From Thiohalomonas denitrificans (GTDB lineage: Bacteria > Pseudomonadota > Gammaproteobacteria > Thiohalomonadales > Thiohalomonadaceae), in contig NZ_FMWD01000003.1 of assembly GCF_900102855.1 (NCBI RefSeq), positions 342,140 to 406,139 of the forward strand: 64,000 nucleotides of DNA, written 5' to 3'. A program made the position numbers and the translations under genes. Of this stretch, positions 17,019 to 25,855 are shown one piece after another (the stretch's first letter is position 1; each line of letters opens with the position of its first letter). The notes beneath the pieces were generated by a model, which saw only the letters and a program-made list of their open reading frames with translations, was not told the DNA's origin and did no database searches.

Positions 17019-19265
17019 CTACTTGTTCGTGTGGGTGAAAGCACCATCCCAGTTCGTGGGTGGAGGTTGTTTTTGATAGAGACGGATTCGCTCGCGATAG
17101 AGCGGATAGAGCTGGCGTTGCGGGTGGTCGTGTTGGAGTTGCTCAAATAGCGCGTCGGCAGCGGTGAAATCCCGGTTCCGATAGAGGTCCAGGGCCCGGT
17201 GATGCTGTTTCAGCTCGTCTGTCGTTTCGGCGTCCAGCTGTTCGGCCCGACCCATGGGCTCGAAGATGGCAACGACTTTGTCTTTGCCCTTGACCCGTAC
17301 CCGGTCCAGTTCGCGAAAGACGTGGCCGGGCACCTGGTTGCGGGTGGCTTCGCTGACCAGGATATCCACTCCATACTGTTTGGTCAGTCCTTCCAGGCGC
17401 GAGCCAAGGTTGACGGCATCCCCGAGCACGGTATAGGCCATGCGGAATTCCGAGCCCATATTGCCGACATTCATGGGGCCGCTGTTAAGTCCCACCCCGA
17501 TACGGATGTGTGGCCAGCCCCTGGCTGCAAACTGTTTCTGGATGCGGGGGATGGCCGCCACCATGTCCAAGCTGGCCTCCAGGGCATGGCGGGCGTGCTC
17601 CTGGTCGGACAGGGGGGCACCCCAGAAGGCCATGATCGCGTCTCCCATGTACTTGTCGATGGTGCCCCGGTGCTGGTGGATGATTTGCGTCATGGGGGTG
17701 AGCATCGCGTTCATCAGTTCGGTCAGTTCGGTGGCATCCAGTCCTTCGGAGATGGTGGTGAAGCCCCGCACATCGGAAAAGAGCACGGTCATTTCCCGGG
17801 TCTCGCCGCCAAGGGAGAACTCTTCGGGACGGGCCGCCATCTCTTCCACCAACTCCGGTGGGACGTATTGGCCGAAGGCCTTGCTGATAAAGCGCTTCTG
17901 GCGTCCTTCGAAGAAGTAGTTGAAGAGGGTGACCACCATGAACAGCACCACCATGACGGTCACGGGATAGACCACGCCCACGATCAGGTGATTGAGGAAG
18001 AACAGGTGGTAGTTGCCGAACACCGCCCCCGCGATCAGCAGCATCGCACCCAAGCCGCCGGCCAGGGCACCGCTGTAGGCTAGCAGGGCCGTCACCATCA
18101 GACCGCCGCCGATGATCGTCAAATAGGTGAAGCCGATTTCGGTGTAGGTGTCATGGAGCAACGGATCACCGGCCAGCAGGTTGTCGATGACATTGGCATG
18201 GATCTCGACCCCGGGGACGACTTGGGCGAAGGGAGTGGCCCGGAGGTCCTGCAGGCCGGCGGCGGAGGTGCCGATGAGCACGATTTTATCCTGGAAAATC
18301 TCCAGGTCGTTGCCCGCCAGCACCTCCACCGCCGAGACGTAGGGGAAGGTGCGGGAGGGGCCGCGGTAATTGACGTTCAGTTGCCCGTATTCATCGGTAG
18401 GGATGAAGGTTTCCCCCACCGAGACGCCGAGTAGTCCGCGACGCTGGCTGTATGCGGTGGTGTCGGCATGGAGCAGCAGCTCCTGCTCGTTCAGGCCTAT
18501 ACGGGCCAGTTCGAGGGCCAGGGAGGGATAGGGCATCCCGTCCAGCGCCATGAGCAGGGGCACCCGCCGGACATAGCCGTCCACATCGGGGAAGACGTTG
18601 AAGAAACCTTCACTCCGGGCCAGGGATATCTCCTCGACGTTGAGGATCGCCCGGCGGGCCGGGATCAAGGTCAATTCGGCCAGATCAATCCCACTGGGAT
18701 TGAGACGGACAGTGGCGGCGGGAAAAGGCGTGCGCTGGACATCGCCGGTCGTCTCGGTGGCCCCGGTCTGCATGACATAGCCCAGGACCGAGGGCAGTGC
18801 GGCGAGGGTCTCTCCCAGGATTCGGTCGTTGCTCAATTCTTCATCGCTTAGCAACGCCGCCAACTCCGTTTCGGCAAACACGGCGGGGTAGCGCCGGCGC
18901 ATTTCGGCGAGTACCCGGTCCGGGGAGCTGCGATCCGGCTCGGCAAAGACGATATCCAGCCCAATGGCCGATGGCCTGCCGGCACCGATGTTGGCCAGCA
19001 TGGTCGCCACCGTGTCACGGGGCCAGGGCCATTGACCCAGGGCCTGGAGGCTCTTTTCGTCGATGTCGACAATCACCACCTGCCCGCCGGCGGGCTCCTC
19101 GCCCCGCCAATGGAACATGGTGTCCAGGACCCGTTGGTCGAGGGCCTGCAGCAGCCGAGGTTTGTCGGCTCCAAAGGAGTAGAACAGGGATACGGCAGCC
19201 AGGATAACCAGCAAGCCGATCCTGAAGGGGGTGGGCCGGTTCCACTTTTTTTTGTGATGGTTCAT
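17019..19265 (-). CDS. CHASE2-domain adenylate/guanylate cyclase
   Basis: The 748-residue protein starts at the ATG at 19265 (MNHHKKKWN). An N-terminal membrane anchor (about residues 15-33) precedes a periplasmic CHASE2 sensor (about 40-370). Three hydrophobic segments lie at about 375-460, and a class III nucleotide cyclase domain at about 500-650. The cyclase has the metal-binding aspartate in LFSDVRGFTTISEG, a second in DKYMGDAIMAFWG, and the transition-state region TVLGDAVNLGSRLE. A short C-terminal tail resembles tetratricopeptide helices (YRNRDFTAADALFEQL). It probably makes cAMP in response to an envelope signal. CHASE2 cyclases are often encoded beside FecR-domain and ShlB-type genes, as here. 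It is divergent from tpsB. Confidence 0.92.
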   Translation of the reverse strand: MNHHKKKWNRPTPFRIGLLVILAAVSLFYSFGADKPRLLQALDQRVLDTMFHWRGEEPAGGQVVIVDIDEKSLQALGQWPWPRDTVATMLANIGAGRPSAIGLDIVFAEPDRSSPDRVLAEMRRRYPAVFAETELAALLSDEELSNDRILGETLAALPSVLGYVMQTGATETTGDVQRTPFPAATVRLNPSGIDLAELTLIPARRAILNVEEISLARSEGFFNVFPDVDGYVRRVPLLMALDGMPYPSLALELARIGLNEQELLLHADTTAYSQRRGLLGVSVGETFIPTDEYGQLNVNYRGPSRTFPYVSAVEVLAGNDLEIFQDKIVLIGTSAAGLQDLRATPFAQVVPGVEIHANVIDNLLAGDPLLHDTYTEIGFTYLTIIGGGLMVTALLAYSGALAGGLGAMLLIAGAVFGNYHLFFLNHLIVGVVYPVTVMVVLFMVVTLFNYFFEGRQKRFISKAFGQYVPPELVEEMAARPEEFSLGGETREMTVLFSDVRGFTTISEGLDATELTELMNAMLTPMTQIIHQHRGTIDKYMGDAIMAFWGAPLSDQEHARHALEASLDMVAAIPRIQKQFAARGWPHIRIGVGLNSGPMNVGNMGSEFRMAYTVLGDAVNLGSRLEGLTKQYGVDILVSEATRNQVPGHVFRELDRVRVKGKDKVVAIFEPMGRAEQLDAETTDELKQHHRALDLYRNRDFTAADALFEQLQHDHPQRQLYPLYRERIRLYQKQPPPTNWDGAFTHTNK

Positions 19266-19320
19266 CTGTCTTACCCCAAAACCTGAGCTCAACTTCTTTT
19301 CTAAAACGCCGCCCCCAGAG

Positions 19321-19388
19321 GATGGGTTAGGTGCGCCAGACACCAACCGCCCGGTTTGCCCGTACCCTGACGCACACCGTAACCCATC
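19321..19388. repeat. Imperfect palindrome gatgggtta...taacccatc
   Basis: gatgggttaggtgcgccag and ctgacgcacaccgtaacccatc form inverted arms about 30 bp apart in the divergent cyclase/tpsB gap. The rest of the 19266-19531 region presumably holds both promoters, but no convincing pair of boxes was found. Confidence 0.7.
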
Positions 19389-19531
19389 GCCAACGCCGAG
19401 ACCCAAGATCCCATACGAAATAACCAGGAATGTACAGAAAGCCCCAACGGCAGTACTATAAAACCTCTATTCGGCTGCGCCATGCCCTGAATGGACATTT
19501 TTTAACTTGAAATCTGTCGGATTATCGATTG

Positions 19532-21163
19532 ATGGTACCGGCCCGATTCACAGCTCTATTGCTCGGCTTTCTGCTACTGGGGATCCCGGTCTGGGCGGCG
19601 GCCCAGACGCCTACCCCGGGCGTAGTGCAGGAAACCCTGCGCCCCGGGACAACGCCTCCCGCAACGGAAGCACCGCTGCCCGAACTGGACCCGCCCTCGG
19701 CCCCCGGCCCCGCGGCACCGGATGATGAACGGCGGATCCCCATTCAGCGTTTTACCTTTAGCGGCAACACCCGCCACAGCGACGAAGAGCTGCGGGAGGT
19801 GGTGGCCGAAATGGAAGGCCGGGAATTGACCCTCCGGGAAATCTACCAAGTGGCCGATCGGCTTACCGACTTCTATCAGAAGGAGGGATACAGTCTGACC
19901 ACCGTCACCGTCCCGGCCCAGCGGATGCGCGACGGAATCCTGAGGCTGGAAGTGGTGGAGGGCCGGGTGGGCGAGCTGGTTTTGAGGGACAATCAGCTAT
20001 ATTCCGATGCCTTCCTTAAACGTCGTTTGCAGAGGGTCGCTCCTGGCAGCATCGTGCGTTTTTCCGACCTGGAGAGAGAGATCCTGCTGCTCAACGACCT
20101 GCCCGGGCTGGTGGCCCGTTCGGTGATGCAGCCCGGCGATGATTACGGTACCACCGATCTGCACCTCACCATGGAAGAAAACCGTTTCGCCGGCCTGGCG
20201 ACTTTCGATAACCACGGTCGGGAGGTGGTCGGCAAGTGGAGGGCCGGGGCTGATTTCTACATTAACAGTCCGCTCGGGATCGGCGATCGGCTCAATGTGG
20301 GCTACACGCATACCGAGTCCAATCTGCTGTGGCAGGGGCGTATAGGCTACGGCCTGCCCCTGTCGGTCAATGGCAGTCGACTCAACCTTAGCTACTCCCG
20401 GGCCGAATATGATGTGGGCGGCGAATTTTCCGAACTGGAGATCGAAGGCATCAGTGAGACAGCGCGGGTGCAGGTCGTTTTACCCCAAATTCGCAGTCGC
20501 CGCACCAATCTCAACTGGGTGATCGGTGGTGCCCGCATCAAGGGTCGTTCCGATCTGGAGGATGTGCCGCTCAGTGACGATGCCGTTCGCTTTGTGGAGG
20601 CGGGTTTCGACTTCAGTTACCTTCATGCAGATGGAGCCAGCAGTAATCTTTCGGCCATGTTGGCCACCAACTTCGACTCCAATTCCGATGGCCTCGATAA
20701 CGAGGCCCTGCCCCCCCGCCTGGAGCTCAGGGGCGGCTACGAACACTCCTGGAGCGGCGGCTGGAGCCTGTTGGTGCGTGGGGAGGCGGTGCTGAGCGAT
20801 GACGTTATGCCGGACTCCAATAAATACGCTATAGGCGGCCCCGCCAGTGTCCGGGGATTTGTAAGTTCCCGGCAACGGGGGGATCGGGGGGGAACGGCCT
20901 CCCTTGAGCTGCGCCGCTTCATCAAGCTGGTTTTTGCTAGCCTCCAGGCGCGGAGCTTCGTCGATGTGGGGACAGTACGCCGGCAGGCCACCCCCGACGT
21001 CCCGAGTAGTTCAGATTCCCTCGCAGGGGCGGGATTGGGACTGGCTGCCCTGTTTGGCGAAGGCTACGTCATAGACCTGCAATGGGCTGCCCCTATTGAC
21101 GGCAAAGATTCAGGAGAGGGGCGAAATTCCCAGTTCTGGGTTTCCCTGTCCGCTTCATTTTGA
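19532..21163 (+). CDS. ShlB/FhaC/HecB-type two-partner secretion transporter (TpsB)
   Basis: The 543-residue outer-membrane protein carries a signal peptide (cleavage after VWAAAQ, near residue 25), a Pro-rich linker, a POTRA_2 domain (IPIQRFTFSGNTRHSDEEL, about residues 70-150) and a beta-barrel with the conserved VRGF motif (GPASVRGF near residue 433). It ends in SASF, with a terminal aromatic residue as for outer-membrane barrels. It should export the adjacent TpsA. The ATG at 19532 is used; a TTG three bases earlier is possible. It is divergent from the CHASE2 cyclase, and 391 bp of repeat-bearing sequence separates it from tpsA. Confidence 0.92.
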   Translation: MVPARFTALLLGFLLLGIPVWAAAQTPTPGVVQETLRPGTTPPATEAPLPELDPPSAPGPAAPDDERRIPIQRFTFSGNTRHSDEELREVVAEMEGRELTLREIYQVADRLTDFYQKEGYSLTTVTVPAQRMRDGILRLEVVEGRVGELVLRDNQLYSDAFLKRRLQRVAPGSIVRFSDLEREILLLNDLPGLVARSVMQPGDDYGTTDLHLTMEENRFAGLATFDNHGREVVGKWRAGADFYINSPLGIGDRLNVGYTHTESNLLWQGRIGYGLPLSVNGSRLNLSYSRAEYDVGGEFSELEIEGISETARVQVVLPQIRSRRTNLNWVIGGARIKGRSDLEDVPLSDDAVRFVEAGFDFSYLHADGASSNLSAMLATNFDSNSDGLDNEALPPRLELRGGYEHSWSGGWSLLVRGEAVLSDDVMPDSNKYAIGGPASVRGFVSSRQRGDRGGTASLELRRFIKLVFASLQARSFVDVGTVRRQATPDVPSSSDSLAGAGLGLAALFGEGYVIDLQWAAPIDGKDSGEGRNSQFWVSLSASF

Positions 21164-21227
21164 CACTCGTCATTGCGCGAGGGCGGTGGAGTGACGCAGG
21201 AGGAAAAAGCCGAACCTAAGCGATACC

Positions 21228-21306
21228 GTCATTGCGAGGAGCCTCGGCGACGCGGCAATCTCGGTTGGGTAGAGATTACTTTGTAGCTTAGGCTCCTCGC
21301 AATGAC
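21228..21306. repeat. Palindromic gtcattgcgaggagc repeat between tpsB and tpsA
   Basis: gtcattgcgaggagcct and its complement aggctcctcgcaatgac bracket about 45 bp, including gacgcggcaatctc. Further partial copies lie nearby (gtcattgcgcgagg at 21169 and gcctcggcgacgcggcaagctcgg at 21413-21436), showing repeated insertion or decay. This sequence type is widespread in bacterial intergenic DNA. The whole 21164-21554 gap holds no convincing gene. Confidence 0.75.
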
Positions 21307-21554
21307 AGGAGGTAAGTTCTTCAGGAAGAGGACGCCTACAGAGCGACGCATGTCGCCATGGATGGCGGCAGTAGAGAAGGTCTGGAACCTATTCTCGAGG
21401 ATGCCAAAGCCGAGCCTCGGCGACGCGGCAAGCTCGGGTGTTGGGAGTAGAGATGACTTCGTGGTGGAGCTCCAGGCAAGGAGAGCGGGGCAGGTTTATC
21501 AAGAGTAATATTGACTAGTAGTTGTCCGGAATCCCGGGCAGGGGGAGCAAGGCC

Positions 21555-24500
21555 GTGAGTAGAAATAGGTCAGCCAAAAGGCGCATCTTGCCGGACCCGG
21601 TAATTCGCCGCAAAAAGGCCAAGCGTCCGGTGGTCGGGTGCGAAGGAACTGGTCGGTCGGGTATTACGGGTCTGGCCGCGAACCTTGGGGGACTTCACCG
21701 TATCTGTTCCTTTCCGCTCAGTTCGATAACAGTTTGCTTGCTGTTACCCGTTTCAACTCTGGCTGGGCCGACAGGGGAGCAGCTTGCGGCCGGTCAGGCT
21801 GCCATCAGCCGGCCCGATGCCGTCACCACCCTGGTCGAGCAGCAGAGTGATACAGCCATTATCAACTGGCAGGATTTCTCCATCGGCCAGTCGGAATTGG
21901 TGCGTTTTCTACAATCCGGTAGTGGCGACATAGCCCTGAACCGGGTGGTCGGCGGCAACCCCAGCGCGATCCTCGGCCGCCTGGAGGCCGACGGCCAGGT
22001 ATTTCTGGTCAACCCGCACGGAGTGCTGTTCGGCACCGGTGCCGAGGTCAGCGTTCACGGCCTGGTCGCAACCACCCATGCCATCACCGATGAGGATTTC
22101 CTCGCCGGCAACTATCAATTCTCCCGGCCGGATACCTTCATGGTGAATGCCGAGGTCATCAACCAGGGTCTGCTCAAGGCCGCCGATCAAGGCTATATCG
22201 TGCTGGCCGGCAACTACGCCTCCAATGAGGGGGTCGTCCAGGCCCGTCTGGGCACGGCAGCGCTGGCGGCGGGGGAGCGCTTCACTCTGGATCTGGCCGG
22301 CGACCAACTGATCAGTCTGGTGGTGGACGAGGCCACGCTGGCCGAGAAGGCGGGGGTGGAGAACCTCGGCGAGCTCAACGCCGACGGCGGCAAGGTACTG
22401 ATGACCGCCCGGGTAGCCGGGGATCTGGCGGGCACGGTGGTCAACAACGAAGGGCTGGTGCGGGCCCGGAGTATCAGCGAGGAGAGCGGCGAAATCATCC
22501 TCCATGGCGGTGACAACGGCATCGTTGCCCAGCGCGGGACTCTCGATGCCGCCGGCCGGACACCCGGTGGGCGCGGCGGCGACATTCAGGTCCTGGGTGA
22601 AAAGATCGGACTCTTCGATGCCGCACACATCGATGCCTCCGGGGACGCCGGCGGCGGCACCGCTCGCGTGGGCGGCGATTACCAGGGCAACAACCCCGAC
22701 GTACAGAACGCCACTGCCACCTTCGTCGGCGCGGAGACCACCATCCAGGCCGACGCCCTTGATGAGGGTGATGGCGGCCAGGTGATCGTCTGGGCGGACA
22801 ACACCACCCGGGCTTATGGCGAGATCAGCGCCCGGGGCGGCGAGCGCGGTGGTGACGGCGGCTTCGTCGAGGTCTCGGGGGATTCACTGGTGTTCAAGGG
22901 GGCGGTCGACACCAGCGCGCCCGAGGGAAAAATGGGCACCCTGCTGCTGGACCCCGAAAGTATCCAAATCACCGGTGGTACGGGGGATGGCAGTGATGAT
23001 TTCGATACCAGCACGGACTTGATCAATAGCACGGGCAGCTACACCAGTGGAACAATCCTGTTCGCAGAGGAGGGCACATCAACTCCCTTCATCGTCACCG
23101 AACAGGAAATCGAGTCCCAGAGCGTCACCGCCAACATTATTCTGGAAGCTAGAAGTGGGATCTTTGTCAGCGGCACATTCGACAACGCCTCCGCTGGTGA
23201 AGCCGACGGTGTCGTGCTGCTGGCCGAAGACAGTAGCCTCACGCTACGTACCCGCAATGATTCCCTGCTCGAAGACGGGGCCACCGGCATTGATCTTACT
23301 GGCTCGGCGCATTGGGACGCCCTCGAATTCAGGACCCAGGGAGTCACGGGGCACATCACCATGGAAACGGGCGTGGGCGCTCCCATCACGGTAGGCAAAC
23401 TGGCCGCTGGTGGTGATATAGCTTTATCGGCGGGTGGCTTGCTGAAGATAAACAACAGCGTAACCGCAGACTCCGTTAACGCAAGAGGATCAAACATTGC
23501 CGCCGTTTCCGAAATGAGCCACACCATCTCGGGTAGCCATGTCTCGTTAATCGCCGAGGAGGCCGAGATGGGTTATATCGATGTGGTAGGTTTCTCCATA
23601 GAAGCGGTAGACAGCGTCCTGTTGCTGGCCGATTCCCGCATTTATTTCTCTCCCGACTACTCATCGATCGCTGCTACAAGCTCAACGAGTGGAACCGTGG
23701 ACCTGGGCAATTACACTTCCGGGCGCTCCTTGCAGATTGGAGAACCAGTGACTGGATATTGCTATGAAGCCTCTTGTCTGACAATAACCCTGCCCACCAC
23801 ACTGACGGCCACTCACCTTGCCTTCGGCACCGAGTCCGGTGGAATGCTTTATCTGAACGACGACATCAACCTGGCAGCCGGCACCAAGCTCGGGCTCTTC
23901 AGCGGGGAAGGTATAGAACAGGACTGGAATACTTCCATCACGGCCGACGGTCTCGCCTTCGAGGCAAATGGTCAGGTAAGTCTGTGGGGTGCTAACCTGA
24001 TCGGCACCGTTAGCGGAACCACCAGCGTCGGCGGGATTTATCTCAATAATGCCCAGGGGTTGAACATCGGCACCGTCACCGGACCCGGTGGCGGTGCCGA
24101 TGAAGAGTTTACGGGGCTTTTTGCACCGACAGAGATATTCTTGAGTGCGGATGGTGCTATCACCGACACGGTGGTAGATATTCCCGCCATCGAGGCATCA
24201 CACCTGAGTGTGTCGGCGGCAACCGGGATCGGGAGTGGGGTTGGAGGTAGCGGTAGTCCGCTGAAAACCAGGGTTTCTTCACTCTCCGCCGAGAACACGG
24301 GTACAGCCGGCGATATCAACATTCGCAACAGCGGTGGGCTGAGCACTGCCGGGATCAGCAACAATAACCCTGATAATACCGACGGCAATATCACCATTGT
24401 TGCTCTAAGCCCACTGACCGTGGCCACTGAAAGTAGTGTTTCCGCTCGCAACGATATCTGGTTGGAGGCGAGTCCCACGGGAACCGACGCAACCACGGAT

Positions 24501-24950
24501 AAGCTGACTCTCAACGGCGATCTTTCCACAGATGCTGGAACGATTACCTTGCGCGCCGGCAACGATATCGTCGAGAACGGTACGATCACTACCGGTGGCA
24601 GCATCGTGCGCGAAGCCAACTTGAATCTGGTAGCGTCAGAACCCGAACCCGAACCCGAACCCGAACCTGAACCTGAACCTGAACCTGAACCTGAACCTGA
24701 ACCTGAACCTGAACCAGTCAACGAAGCTGTGGAAACCGTGACAGAGTTGGTAACTGACCCGGCCCTGGCTTCAGGTTCTGATGGGACGGGTGATGCAGGA
24801 GTGAGGACAGCAGATACAAACGACGAAGATGAGGAGCAGGACGAGAAACTGGCAGTCGGCGAGTCTCGGGAAGAGGTCTCCTTGAAGACGAAGCCGCTGG
24901 TTGAGCTTGTCGGCGGTGGCGTTGCCGGTCAGGCCATGGTATGCAAATGA
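21555..24950 (+). CDS. Filamentous haemagglutinin-type exoprotein (TpsA) with Glu-Pro repeat
   Basis: About 1131 residues. The GTG at 21555 follows an aagg ribosome site and starts a long basic, then hydrophobic, leader typical of TpsA extended signal peptides (hydrophobic part about residues 45-70, ending TLAGP). The TPS secretion domain follows, with the hallmark NPHGVLFGTGAEV (NPNGI/L-type motif) near residue 153. The central 800 residues are Gly/Asp/Thr-rich beta-helix repeats. A run of 13 Glu-Pro units (DNA 24639-24716) separates the passenger from an acidic C-terminal tail. Two cysteines (GYCYEASC) lie in the passenger. Export through the adjacent TpsB is inferred. Function as adhesin or matrix protein is likely but unproven. 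Confidence 0.88.
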   Translation: MSRNRSAKRRILPDPVIRRKKAKRPVVGCEGTGRSGITGLAANLGGLHRICSFPLSSITVCLLLPVSTLAGPTGEQLAAGQAAISRPDAVTTLVEQQSDTAIINWQDFSIGQSELVRFLQSGSGDIALNRVVGGNPSAILGRLEADGQVFLVNPHGVLFGTGAEVSVHGLVATTHAITDEDFLAGNYQFSRPDTFMVNAEVINQGLLKAADQGYIVLAGNYASNEGVVQARLGTAALAAGERFTLDLAGDQLISLVVDEATLAEKAGVENLGELNADGGKVLMTARVAGDLAGTVVNNEGLVRARSISEESGEIILHGGDNGIVAQRGTLDAAGRTPGGRGGDIQVLGEKIGLFDAAHIDASGDAGGGTARVGGDYQGNNPDVQNATATFVGAETTIQADALDEGDGGQVIVWADNTTRAYGEISARGGERGGDGGFVEVSGDSLVFKGAVDTSAPEGKMGTLLLDPESIQITGGTGDGSDDFDTSTDLINSTGSYTSGTILFAEEGTSTPFIVTEQEIESQSVTANIILEARSGIFVSGTFDNASAGEADGVVLLAEDSSLTLRTRNDSLLEDGATGIDLTGSAHWDALEFRTQGVTGHITMETGVGAPITVGKLAAGGDIALSAGGLLKINNSVTADSVNARGSNIAAVSEMSHTISGSHVSLIAEEAEMGYIDVVGFSIEAVDSVLLLADSRIYFSPDYSSIAATSSTSGTVDLGNYTSGRSLQIGEPVTGYCYEASCLTITLPTTLTATHLAFGTESGGMLYLNDDINLAAGTKLGLFSGEGIEQDWNTSITADGLAFEANGQVSLWGANLIGTVSGTTSVGGIYLNNAQGLNIGTVTGPGGGADEEFTGLFAPTEIFLSADGAITDTVVDIPAIEASHLSVSAATGIGSGVGGSGSPLKTRVSSLSAENTGTAGDINIRNSGGLSTAGISNNNPDNTDGNITIVALSPLTVATESSVSARNDIWLEASPTGTDATTDKLTLNGDLSTDAGTITLRAGNDIVENGTITTGGSIVREANLNLVASEPEPEPEPEPEPEPEPEPEPEPEPEPVNEAVETVTELVTDPALASGSDGTGDAGVRTADTNDEDEEQDEKLAVGESREEVSLKTKPLVELVGGGVAGQAMVCK
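24639..24716 (+). repeat. 13 x hexanucleotide gaacc(c/t/a) array coding (Glu-Pro)13
   Basis: Four gaaccc units are followed by eight gaacct and one gaacca. The unit is a multiple of three, so length change by slippage would alter the linker length without a frameshift. The homogenised blocks suggest recent expansion. Confidence 0.95.
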
Positions 24951-25768
24951 TGAAAAAGCTAACCATTGCATGGAGCCCCGTTTCTCTTCTGGGATGGATG
25001 CTTTTATTCGCTTTCCCGGTACAGGCGGAGGAGCCGGCCGGTAAAGCAGCCGCAGTGGTCGGCGAGGTTACTGTGGTGGGTTCCTCCGGGGATATACGGG
25101 AGATTCGCCGCAATACCCCGTTTTTCGCGGGCGACATCATAAGCACCGGACCCAACTCACGAGTCAGACTCGTTTTCAGCGATAACAGTATTGTCGCCTT
25201 GCGACCCTCTTCCCGGCTGGTGATCGATGAATTTATGCACACTGGTGATTCCCAGGTGGATAAAAGCTCACTCTCCCTGTTGCGCGGTGGCTTCCGGGCG
25301 GTCACCGGGGCAATCGGCCAGGCACGAAAGGCAAATCACCAAATCGCGACGCCGGTGGCCACTATCGGTATTCGCGGAACCGACCACGAAGCCCGCTACT
25401 GTGCCGGAGATTGCGTGGACCTTATCGATATCGGAGTAGATGCGCCGCCGGATGGTCTCTATACCGGCACTAACGCGGGCCAGACCGTGGTTGGGGATCA
25501 GTACTTCAGTGCCGGTGAATACGGTTACACGGACCCTGGAGGCTCCACAATCCCACTCTTGGAAGCGCCGCAGATCCTGGCTGCCGACCCGGAGTTGCGT
25601 ATCGATCTGAAAGAGCCGGCAGAAGTGCCCGGAGAAAGGGCCCCGGGTCCAACGGACAAAACCGACCAGTCCGAGCCGACCTCAGAATCGGCACCGAGTC
25701 CCACGAAAGATGATCTGCTGGAGATTCCGGCCCAACCTCAAAGCGTTAGAGCCGTGCCTTGTTTATAA
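24947..25768 (+). CDS. FecR-domain periplasmic protein
   Basis: The product has about 273 residues. A signal peptide (cleavage after PVQA) is followed by a FecR domain: VVGEVTVVGSSGDIREI, GDIISTGPNSRVRLVFSDNS and, near residue 140, IATPVATIGIRGTDHEA, the standard IxTPxxxxGVRGT-type signature. The C-terminal 70 residues are Pro/Glu/Ser-rich and probably disordered. Two cysteines (YCAGDCVD) may form a disulfide. ATGA overlap with tpsA implies coupled translation. FecR-domain proteins of this kind recur beside CHASE2 cyclases and TPS loci; a role in sensing or anchoring at the envelope is inferred. Alternative ATGs lie at 24941 and 24950. Confidence 0.87.
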   Translation: MMKKLTIAWSPVSLLGWMLLFAFPVQAEEPAGKAAAVVGEVTVVGSSGDIREIRRNTPFFAGDIISTGPNSRVRLVFSDNSIVALRPSSRLVIDEFMHTGDSQVDKSSLSLLRGGFRAVTGAIGQARKANHQIATPVATIGIRGTDHEARYCAGDCVDLIDIGVDAPPDGLYTGTNAGQTVVGDQYFSAGEYGYTDPGGSTIPLLEAPQILAADPELRIDLKEPAEVPGERAPGPTDKTDQSEPTSESAPSPTKDDLLEIPAQPQSVRAVPCL

Positions 25769-25855
25769 CTCATTCGGGGTCTTCGCAGGATTTGCCTGTA
25801 AATGACAACCCGAAACGGCACAGTCCGGTGGTTATGATAGGAGATCGATATTCCT

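Noticed and set aside
24639-24716. Direct repeats as a possible CRISPR array
   Set aside because: The unit is 6 bp with no spacers and is in frame inside a gene.
24038-24721. Minus-strand 227-residue frame with Gly-Ser repeats
   Set aside because: It is the antisense shadow of the TpsA Glu-Pro repeat.
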